NCBI RefSeq assembly: GCF_020164785.1
Contig: NZ_JAIUGX010000002.1
Location: forward strand, 461,264 to 525,263
Source of the DNA: Mesorhizobium sp. ES1-1
GTDB taxonomy: Bacteria > Pseudomonadota > Alphaproteobacteria > Rhizobiales > Rhizobiaceae
Direction of reading: 5' to 3'
Length of the DNA stretch: 64,000 nucleotides
Shown: one piece after another, positions 57,458 to 64,000 of the stretch
How positions within the stretch are numbered: the stretch's first letter is position 1
Layout: each line of letters starts with the position of its first letter
The notes under the pieces: model-generated
What the model saw: the letters and a program-made list of their open reading frames with translations, nothing else
What the model was told of the DNA's origin: nothing
The model's database searches: none
Translations under genes and position numbers: made by a program

Positions 57458-58267
57458 CTACCGAGTCGACGACAGGATCAACTCCTTAGCGGGCCGACCT
57501 TTGCCGCCGGACACGCTGTAATTCAGTTCGGCCTCCTGCAGGTCGAATCCGTTGAACGCCTGCCTGATCGCCGGCACATCATTGATCGACAAGATGAAGC
57601 GGCCCTGCAGGTTGCGCAGCCGTCCCGCGATCGCCTCGAACCGGTCGCGGCCGAACAGCTCCTTCCCGTAGTCGCCCTCGCTGCCGAAATAGGGCGGGTC
57701 CAGATAGAATAGCGTGCCCGGTCGGTCGTAGCGATCAATGAAGGCCGACCAGTCGAGCTGCTCGATGACGACGCCGGCGAGGCGATCGTGGATCTCCGCC
57801 AACATTGGCTCCAGCGTCGTCAGGTTGAACCCGGCCGAGGCGCGCGGGTCGACGCCGAAGTTGCGGCCGGCGACCTTGCCGCCGAAGGCCAGGCGTTGGA
57901 GGTAGAGGAATCGGCCGGCGCGCTCCAGATCGGTCAGGGTTGCCGGATCGCTGGCCTTCAGCCGATCGAATTCCTTCCTGGAGGTGATCTGGAAGCGGAG
58001 CGTGTCCATGAGCTGCGGATAGTGCCGCTGCAGGATGCGAAACAGGTTAGCGACATCGCCGCTGCGGTCATTGATCACCTCGGAGCGCGGTCGGGAGCGG
58101 CGGCGGAAGAACACGCCGCCCATGCCAACAAACACCTCCGCATAGATTGTGTGTGGTGTGGAGGCGATAAGCGCGACGAGCCGCTCAGCCAAGCGGCGTT
58201 TGCCGCCGATATAGCCCGCCGGCGGCCGCACAGGTTCAACGGCTGTGAATGGGTCTTGAAGGGTCAT
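57458..58267 (-). CDS. D12-class DNA adenine N6-methyltransferase
   Basis: The 269-aa protein carries an N-terminal SAM-binding pair (YIGGKRRL at 19-26 and FVGMGGVFF at 46-54), VINDRSGDVANL, and the catalytic DPPY at 190-193. This is the Dam-like D12 arrangement. The recognition sequence cannot be read from the protein. No restriction endonuclease is adjacent, so it is probably a phage-borne orphan that protects phage DNA. Confidence 0.9.
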   Translation of the reverse strand: MTLQDPFTAVEPVRPPAGYIGGKRRLAERLVALIASTPHTIYAEVFVGMGGVFFRRRSRPRSEVINDRSGDVANLFRILQRHYPQLMDTLRFQITSRKEFDRLKASDPATLTDLERAGRFLYLQRLAFGGKVAGRNFGVDPRASAGFNLTTLEPMLAEIHDRLAGVVIEQLDWSAFIDRYDRPGTLFYLDPPYFGSEGDYGKELFGRDRFEAIAGRLRNLQGRFILSINDVPAIRQAFNGFDLQEAELNYSVSGGKGRPAKELILSSTR

Positions 58268-58412
58268 TTAAGGGCTTTCGAGAATCAGACACCGTGCCCG
58301 TGCCCGAAAGGGCCAGGTGCGGCAGTTATCTCTTGATGCTGTCGGGCGGGTCGGGACGCCAATCTAGGCCCGCTTCTCGGGGATTAACCCGAGCACCTGT
58401 CACGTCTTAGAG
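58268..58412. other. Gap between tail module and methylase
   Basis: These 145 bases end the coupled tail genes. A partly paired stretch (GGCGGGTCGGGACGCC near 58344-58360) could form a hairpin, but no T-run follows. No ORF seen. Confidence 0.3.
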
Positions 58413-59090
58413 CTAAGGTACCGGCCAATAACCGTCATCGGTAAAGTCGGTTGGGATGCCCGCCTCGAACGGCGAAACGCCGTCCTTCATCGCCCATGAC
58501 ACCTTCATCACGGCCTCGAACCAGTTCATCGCTGAGGTCACCAGTACGATCATCTGGTCGGCCGTGAGGACATGGTTGGCATTCGCGGCGTCGCGGATGG
58601 TCAGTACCGGTGCCGTGACCTGCGCAGCCCGATAGGCCTGCGCCCTGATCAGGAGCGCCAGATAGACCGACTGGTCCTGCTGGCGGCCGAGCAGCGGCAC
58701 AGGGCCGACGCCTGGTACGGTGAAGGCCGACCCGGCAAGGATTCGCCGCTCCCGCTCGGCGTTCACGGCCTCGCCGCTTGGCCCGACCGACACATTGACC
58801 TCGTATCCCCACGTCGCGGCAACCAGGCCGAGCTGCTCCTGGGTCGCGTCCCCACGCCGTAGGGCGGCAAGCGCCAGGATCTCGCTGTCGGGTTCTTCTT
58901 GCGACTGCTCGGCCTCATAGGCTTCGACCGAGCCGACCGCCGCTTGGATATCCGCGTTCTTCGCCTCGATCGCCGCGCGGTCCTCGGCCGAGATCGTGCC
59001 GATATCGACGGGGTTGTCGCACTCCGGTCGGCCGCTGGTCAGGTCAAGAAACCAGCGCCGGAGCCAGATGCCATCGTAGATATCGCTCAT
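58413..59090 (-). CDS. Phage DUF4376-like tail fibre accessory protein
   Basis: The 225-aa protein resembles phage DUF4376/tail-fibre-associated proteins: a variable acidic N-terminal half and a conserved-looking C-terminal region with helices around LLIRAQAYRAAQ, ANHVLTADQMIVLVTSAMNW and KVSWAMKDG. Its ATG overlaps the tail-fibre stop (ATGA). Position suggests a role in fibre assembly or attachment, by inference only. Confidence 0.65.
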   Translation of the reverse strand: MSDIYDGIWLRRWFLDLTSGRPECDNPVDIGTISAEDRAAIEAKNADIQAAVGSVEAYEAEQSQEEPDSEILALAALRRGDATQEQLGLVAATWGYEVNVSVGPSGEAVNAERERRILAGSAFTVPGVGPVPLLGRQQDQSVYLALLIRAQAYRAAQVTAPVLTIRDAANANHVLTADQMIVLVTSAMNWFEAVMKVSWAMKDGVSPFEAGIPTDFTDDGYWPVP

Positions 59091-62000
59091 GCTGCCACCT
59101 GCTGGACGGAGGGCGAGAACGTCGCCTCATAGCCCCATTCGAGGTTCTTCGGATTGACGCCGACCACGGTGATGTCGAGCGTGTTCGTCGTCGTGTTGGC
59201 GACGATCGTCAGGGTGATCGTCACGGTCGACCGGTTGATCACACGCTGCACCGACGACGCGACCACCACGTTGCCCTCGCCGGGGCGATAGGCAGAGACC
59301 TTGTCCTCAAAGTCAGCAAACTCCGGCGATGCGGGGTCGCCATACTCTTTGGCCATCGTTTTGATCACCCAATCGCCGGCCTCGCCCTTGTCCATTGGCA
59401 GGCGCCCGATCACCGTGGCCGTTGCGGTGCTGGTAACGCCCGACGAAGTCTTGGAGATGTACGTTCGGTCGTAGACCGGGATGTCGGCCGGCCGCCCGAT
59501 CGCCGTATCCATCGCCTCGCGCAGGCTGATGACCGGCGCTTTGAAGTAGGCCTCGGCATCGGTGAAAATTGCCACGTTGTCGTTGGCCGCCGAGCCGCCC
59601 TTGTGGTTATTGGACGAGAGCCTGAGTGTGGTGACTTCGCGAAGGGAGATATTGTCGAAATCTAGGACGTCTCCGGCTATCGCCGAGATAGCTGCGCAAG
59701 CCACGACCACGTCGGTGTCGCCGCTGCTGGCTAGACTTTGTGCGCCGACCGCCGAGGCACTGCCGATGGCGTTGATAGTGTTGGCGAGCACTCCTGAGAG
59801 ACCAGGACCATTGTAGGTAGTCAGTCGAGCTTGAGCCGCCGAATTTGCGCTGTTTATCGTGTAGTCGGCTTGAGCCAGATGCGATGCGGCAGCATTCAAT
59901 CCGGTAATTGTCTGATAGGCGAAGGCGTTTCCGTTTGCCGTCACCGTCATACGGAGCTTGCCGCCGACGATTGAAAGGGTGCAGTTGGAAGGGGTCCAGC
60001 CCGTGACCGACGAGCCATCACCATTCGTGACCTTCTCCGGACCCAACGCGTTTTCGCTCGCCATGGTCTCGGTGGCGATGCGGATAAGGCCGTTGAAAAC
60101 GTCCGTTCCGTTCACCGACTTATGGACCCGCAGGAGGCCGGTGCCGTCGTCGAGGCTGAGGCCCTGGACGCTGTCGGTGCCGGTCAGCAAGCACTTTGCG
60201 CCGGGCTGGAACATCGGCAGCTCGGCAGCATACATGGCGCGGATTTGGGCTGGCGTCGGGGCGGTAAACGACAGTCGCGGCAGCGCAATCGTCCCGTTCC
60301 ACGAAAGATCGGTCGCCGCACGGTTTCCTAGACGCAAAAAGGCTGACGCATTGGTAATGTTGTAGGCCGCTATCCCAGTGGCAACAGCGTCCCGAATTCC
60401 GTCCACCCACAGTTCGATGCTGTCACCGCGTCTGACAAACTGAACGAGGTGCGGAACCCCGTCCGTCACTATTTTCGTTCCATTAAGATTGATCGTCGGA
60501 GCGCCACCGCTGCTGCTGAATACAGCGCGTAGTGTGCCGCTTCCGATGGTTCCAATGGAGAACCTTGCTCCTGACGTTGCGGCGTCAGTCCAGTCCATCA
60601 TTGAACGGGACGTTGCTACCGTCGCGATCCATGTCGAAAACGAAAAATCAGCGGTCCCGACAGCCATGGCGAGCGGCACGTCAAGGTAATTGGCGTTCGA
60701 GAAGCCGCCATACGCCGCAAGCTCTGCACCAGCCGCAACAGCCGCGCGGGTAACGGTGCCGATGACCTTTGGGTGGTTAGGCGTTCCGCCAGACCGGTCG
60801 GAAGCCTGCACGTCAACGCGAACATTGTCGACGAAGATCGTCGTTCCAATCGTAGTCGCGTTGAATTGCACCCATGTCGTCGTCGTCTTCGCAACGAAGC
60901 TGAAGACGTTTGTTCCGACAACCAAGTTGGTGCTGTTGAGCAGATCGATCCCGTTAGCCGCAGACCCTATCCGAATGGCAGCTAGCCCTCCGCTGTCATC
61001 GACGGCGAGTGAGTAGCGCGTTCCGATCACTGTCGAGAATGAGCGGCGTGCGGCGGCAATGTCGCCTGACGCGGGACGATCAAGGGCCATGCGGCCGGCG
61101 TTGAGGGTCACAGCCCCGGCACCACTTGTTCCTGCAGTCGGCCAAGCCGCATTCAGCCCTCCCGTGTCGGCATAGGTCGAGAAATCATCGAACAGCGGGT
61201 TTGCCCCAACCAATGACGTGACATCTGCAGTGCTCTCGGCGAGCGCCAACAACGTCTGCCCGACCTGATAGCCGGTGTTGTAAGTGCTGGTGACGTAGGC
61301 GACGGAGGATCGGCCTGTCTGGTAACTCACGCCCGGAACCGATCCAGGCTCGTGCCGAAGAAGGTTGAGGCCGGTGGAATAGCCAAGAGCCGTGAGCCTG
61401 TTACCGCAAGCCATTGCCGTCGCGCCATTGGCCATCAACCTCGGATAACCGGAGCCCGCCCCGTAGAACCGCCCCGAGAAGGGAGCGACCATGTACTCGT
61501 TCAAGGGCGACCAGTAGAGGACCGAATTGCCTCGGTTCGACCAGAGAGTACCGTCCGCACCAAAGTTGACGTTGTTGAAGCTCGCTGTCGCGCCATTCGT
61601 TATGGCCCGGCCATCCCAATGCACCACACCAGTGTCGAGCGACGATGAGTAGGCAACGGCGGGGGTCGGCAGTTTGCGAACAGGATCGACTGGCGTTCCC
61701 GGATAGATCGACAGGGCAATACCGCTCAGAATGTTGCTTGCCAGAACGGCCTTGGTCGCGTCGACCACTGTGAAGACAGCGGTGCCCTGATTGTAGCTCG
61801 CGACGTTCTGGTTTGCCTTCGCCAGGCCTGCTGTCGAGAAACGCCAGACCGCATCGCCCAGCATGTCGATGACATAGACGCCGGTCGCCGAGGAATAGAC
61901 GATCCAGCCATTCAGCATGGCAACGCCGGTTAGGCCGGCAACGACCCAGCTCTTCCATAGCGGCGAAGCGACGTCGTCGCCGTCCTGGACGGTCAGCAAG

Positions 62001-63157
62001 GCGGGCTGGCCGATGATGCGCGGACGTTTCGGGAAGAAATCGCGGAGACCTCGCGTCGCGGTGCCCTTTGCCTCCGGGAACCATGAGCCGCGAGCGCGCC
62101 AGCGCCAGATGCCCCCGTCGCTGTCCTTAGCCGTGTCGCTCGACAGAGCGGCGACGATATCGGTGGCGACGAGCGCCCTCACGCCGGCGCCCATGATGGC
62201 AGCGGTGACAGGCGCCAGGTTGGTGACGCCAGCCAGCGCCGCGACCATGGCTGCGAGAGTGGTATCCACACCTGCCTTGAGGCCTGCGATCAGGATTGCT
62301 TGCGCAATCGCCTCGGCCTTGGCGGCATTGGCAGCAGCTACATCGGCCCCCGTGGAGAGCACATCGCCGCCGGTCGCGGTGCGGTCTTGGCCGGTCTGAG
62401 CGCGATCAAGGCCGGTTTGGACGCGGTCATCGGCCGTGGCGATCTTGTCGAGGCCGGTTTGGGTGCGATCCTGGCCGGTCGCGACACGATCAAGGCCGGT
62501 TTGCTCTCGGTCCTCGCCGGTCGCGGTGCGATCCTGGCCGGTTGCCACCCGATCTTCAGCCGTCGCTTCGGCGGCGCCGGCGGCAACACCGGCCGCGTCG
62601 GTCGCCGCCTGGACTTGGTCGGCGCCCTGCTGAAGGAGCGTGCCCCAGAAATTCTTGCCGGTATCGGACCAGGCGCCGGCCGACTTCTGCCACATGGCGC
62701 CGGTCGGCCGGATGATGGCCGTGTCGCCGTCGTAGCCGAAACCGGCGACCAGGGCGGCCGGGGCTTCGACGATCTCCAGCGACTTGCCGCGTGGCCCCTG
62801 GGTGCCGACATGGGCCACGGTGAGCGTGTTGATGGCCTTGACGTGAACGCCGTCGACCTTGGCGTAGTAGATCGTCTCGACCTTGCCGACAGGCGAGCGG
62901 CCTTTGATCAGCATCGTTGAGGCCGCGCCATAGGGCAACGCGCCGGTGAAGCCGTTCGCGGCCGAAATTCCGAACACGCCGGCGGCGGCTTGCGAGGTGT
63001 CGATCGAGAGCTCGATCGAGCCGCTCGGCCAGGTGATATCGGCGTCTTCGATCGTCCAGCCGGCATAGGTTTTCGGCTGGCCGTTCGGTTGCGTCACGGT
63101 CAGGCTTTCCAGCCAGTCGTCACCAGGGACCAGGGAAACAAGCAAGGGATTGCTCAT
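59087..63157 (-). CDS. Large modular phage tail fibre / receptor-binding protein
   Basis: The 1356-aa protein appears to be built of modules: an N-terminal phage baseplate/fibre-type beta domain (1-115); a trimeric-stalk candidate of eleven heptads, TGxDRxx, at about 199-275; a large central part with mixed repeats of Ala/Gly/Ser/Thr (280-700); a carbohydrate-binding-like jelly-roll (about 655-800); a LamG/concanavalin-like lectin domain (about 820-980); a second jelly-roll-like unit (about 1030-1180); and a C-terminal beta region. No signal peptide. I set the start at the ATG at 63157, which overlaps the stop of the gene before it. The central part is less GC-rich than the bacterial genes, as expected of phage DNA. 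Confidence 0.82.
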   Translation of the reverse strand: MSNPLLVSLVPGDDWLESLTVTQPNGQPKTYAGWTIEDADITWPSGSIELSIDTSQAAAGVFGISAANGFTGALPYGAASTMLIKGRSPVGKVETIYYAKVDGVHVKAINTLTVAHVGTQGPRGKSLEIVEAPAALVAGFGYDGDTAIIRPTGAMWQKSAGAWSDTGKNFWGTLLQQGADQVQAATDAAGVAAGAAEATAEDRVATGQDRTATGEDREQTGLDRVATGQDRTQTGLDKIATADDRVQTGLDRAQTGQDRTATGGDVLSTGADVAAANAAKAEAIAQAILIAGLKAGVDTTLAAMVAALAGVTNLAPVTAAIMGAGVRALVATDIVAALSSDTAKDSDGGIWRWRARGSWFPEAKGTATRGLRDFFPKRPRIIGQPALLTVQDGDDVASPLWKSWVVAGLTGVAMLNGWIVYSSATGVYVIDMLGDAVWRFSTAGLAKANQNVASYNQGTAVFTVVDATKAVLASNILSGIALSIYPGTPVDPVRKLPTPAVAYSSSLDTGVVHWDGRAITNGATASFNNVNFGADGTLWSNRGNSVLYWSPLNEYMVAPFSGRFYGAGSGYPRLMANGATAMACGNRLTALGYSTGLNLLRHEPGSVPGVSYQTGRSSVAYVTSTYNTGYQVGQTLLALAESTADVTSLVGANPLFDDFSTYADTGGLNAAWPTAGTSGAGAVTLNAGRMALDRPASGDIAAARRSFSTVIGTRYSLAVDDSGGLAAIRIGSAANGIDLLNSTNLVVGTNVFSFVAKTTTTWVQFNATTIGTTIFVDNVRVDVQASDRSGGTPNHPKVIGTVTRAAVAAGAELAAYGGFSNANYLDVPLAMAVGTADFSFSTWIATVATSRSMMDWTDAATSGARFSIGTIGSGTLRAVFSSSGGAPTINLNGTKIVTDGVPHLVQFVRRGDSIELWVDGIRDAVATGIAAYNITNASAFLRLGNRAATDLSWNGTIALPRLSFTAPTPAQIRAMYAAELPMFQPGAKCLLTGTDSVQGLSLDDGTGLLRVHKSVNGTDVFNGLIRIATETMASENALGPEKVTNGDGSSVTGWTPSNCTLSIVGGKLRMTVTANGNAFAYQTITGLNAAASHLAQADYTINSANSAAQARLTTYNGPGLSGVLANTINAIGSASAVGAQSLASSGDTDVVVACAAISAIAGDVLDFDNISLREVTTLRLSSNNHKGGSAANDNVAIFTDAEAYFKAPVISLREAMDTAIGRPADIPVYDRTYISKTSSGVTSTATATVIGRLPMDKGEAGDWVIKTMAKEYGDPASPEFADFEDKVSAYRPGEGNVVVASSVQRVINRSTVTITLTIVANTTTNTLDITVVGVNPKNLEWGYEATFSPSVQQVAA
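62333..62563 (-). repeat. 21-bp coding repeats encoding TGxDRxx heptads
   Basis: About eleven in-frame 21-bp units encode heptads of the type TGQDRTA, TGLDRVA, TGLDRAQ. The repetition is strong at both DNA and protein levels (GGCCGGT...GATC spacing). The seven-residue period suits a coiled or beta-helical fibre stalk. Unit number could vary by slippage or recombination. Confidence 0.8.
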
Positions 63158-63360
63158 GCGCCGGACTCCTCTTCGATCTCGGCCGGCGCCTGCCAGTCGC
63201 CGTGGACATAGGTCCAGCCGGTGCCGACCTCGTCGGGGCAAAGCACGGCGATCGAGCCCGCCGGCGGCGCCCAGGTTTCGGTGTTGCCGTCCCACAGGAT
63301 GACGTTGACGACGGTGCCTTCGGACACCAGCGCATAGCGGTCCGCTTCGATTTCAGCCAT
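63154..63360 (-). CDS. Small phage protein between tail genes
   Basis: The 68-aa ORF (MAEIEADRYALVSEG...) has a compact Trp-rich beta-type sequence (VILWDGNTETWAPP, GWTYVHGDW) and an acidic tail. Its start overlaps the preceding glycine-rich gene by 8 bases and its stop overlaps the tail-fibre start by 4, so it is translationally coupled on both sides. The repeated W-D/N-G pattern is common in short phage tail-associated proteins. Function unknown. Confidence 0.72.
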   Translation of the reverse strand: MAEIEADRYALVSEGTVVNVILWDGNTETWAPPAGSIAVLCPDEVGTGWTYVHGDWQAPAEIEEESGA

Positions 63361-64000
63361 TGATGTAGACCCTCACTTCACCGCGAGCCCCGGACGCATT
63401 TGAGCCACCGCCGCCTGCCGGCGCCTGGCCGGCCGCGCCTGGCGCGCCGCCATTTCCGCCGTACAGCGAAATGGCCCCTGAGCCCGAGCCTCGGCCTGAT
63501 CCGCCGCCGCCGCCAAAGACCGATTTCCCACCCACAGAGCCGGCGGTGAAACTGCCCGTTCCCGAAGAGCCGCCGCCGCCGCCGCCGAAATAACCTTGCC
63601 CGCCGACCGCCTGGGTCGGAGGCGAGACGCCAGAGCCGGTACCGACGCCGGTAGCGCCATTGCCGGCCGTAGGATCTCCTCCGGCGCCACCTTGAGTGGT
63701 AGCACTTCCGGTTGCAGCCGAGTTGCCGCCGACCGCCAAAGCCCCACCGCCGCCGCCGCCGCCGGCGGACTGACCCGCTCCACCAACGTTGGTCCCGGCC
63801 CCGCCTCCATACGCCTGGACCAAAGAACCGAAGCTGCTCGCGCCGCCAGCGACCCCAACCGTGCCACCCGCGCCGATCGTAATCGACACCGAGGCTGCGA
63901 GGTCGCCTGCCTTGCACTGCAGCTTGACGTAGCCGCCACCGCCACCGCCTGACACCGAGCCCGAGGTGCCGGAGCCGCCACCGCCCCCCCCCGCCCCGCC
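63353..64000 (-). CDS. Glycine-rich phage protein, 5' end beyond the window
   Basis: The frame is open from the stop at 63353 to the window edge, so the true start is outside. The visible 216 residues are about half glycine, with GGGGG blocks alternating with short strands (YVKLQCKAGDLAASVSITIGAGG). The C-terminus ends in EVRVYING. Glycine-rich stretches like this occur in the tips of phage fibres (polyglycine helices). It is the first visible gene of the coupled tail module. A GTG at 63955 is a possible internal start but is unlikely to be the real one. Confidence 0.72.
   Translation of the reverse strand, partial: GGAGGGGGGSGTSGSVSGGGGGGYVKLQCKAGDLAASVSITIGAGGTVGVAGGASSFGSLVQAYGGGAGTNVGGAGQSAGGGGGGGALAVGGNSAATGSATTQGGAGGDPTAGNGATGVGTGSGVSPPTQAVGGQGYFGGGGGGSSGTGSFTAGSVGGKSVFGGGGGSGRGSGSGAISLYGGNGGAPGAAGQAPAGGGGSNASGARGEVRVYING

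Noticed and set aside
56613..58267. Type II restriction-modification or Thoeris system
   Set aside because: The methylase has no endonuclease partner and the TIR protein has no ThsA-like partner in the window; only a stand-alone reading is supported.
62333..62563. Possible CRISPR-like or tandem satellite array
   Set aside because: The 21-bp units have no spacers and keep the frame of the tail fibre; they encode heptads.
59087..63157. Target gene of a diversity-generating retroelement
   Set aside because: A fibre with lectin-like modules prompted the check, but no reverse transcriptase and no template repeat are visible in the window.

Overview
The window looks like a chromosome segment of a rhizobial alphaproteobacterium, most likely Mesorhizobium or a close relative in the Phyllobacteriaceae. 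The reasons are a high-GC coding style, an adjacent ndvB/ndvA pair for cyclic beta-1,2-glucan, a hut cluster with both HutF and HutG, an alphaproteobacterial-type HemB, a soluble transhydrogenase, DUF982, and short palindromic repeats after stop codons. The genus is an inference. The window starts just downstream of hutC and ends inside an open phage gene.

Layout. (1) 132-8193: complete histidine-degradation cluster. hutF-hutC (-) and hutI-hutH-hutG-hutU-hutD (+) diverge from a perfect HutC-type operator palindrome. (2) 8458-19292: ndvB (2863 aa cyclic glucan synthase) and ndvA (glucan exporter). (3) 19391-22089: an isolated ccmC, a D-threonine aldolase/D-serine dehydratase-like gene and D-lyxose isomerase. 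(4) 22096-24714: three uncharacterised minus-strand genes next to tRNA-Gln(CTG); one carries an internal duplication and one ends early at an in-frame stop. (5) 25111-46671: mostly housekeeping genes (ppx/gppA, rlmE, guaB, rnd, aspS, parC, bpt, sthA) mixed with membrane proteins, two MFS transporters, a GNAT enzyme and an exported protein. (6) 46778-50714: a LacI-family gene with three matching operator sites, an overlapping MFS-DUF423 pair, and a divergent GntR/FCD regulator. (7) 50818-56410: DUF982, a 48-aa basic protein, a GT90 glycosyltransferase, an aldo/keto reductase, a DHFR-like protein, a VOC protein and hemB. (8) 56613-64000: accessory/prophage DNA with a stand-alone TIR protein, a D12-class adenine methylase and a four-gene tail module chained by overlapping start and stop codons. 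The module includes a 1356-aa modular tail fibre and a glycine-rich protein that runs off the window.

How genes work together. Histidine is converted by HutH, HutU and HutI to formiminoglutamate, then by HutF and HutG to glutamate and formate; HutC probably represses both arms from one site. NdvB makes cyclic glucan and NdvA exports it. The best candidates for under-described biology are the TIR gene at the chromosome/prophage junction, the modular tail fibre, the duplicated-domain/TPR/truncated-gene set beside tRNA-Gln, and the LacI operator trio around a small ORF. All coordinates, motifs and starts were read by eye; no database search was possible.
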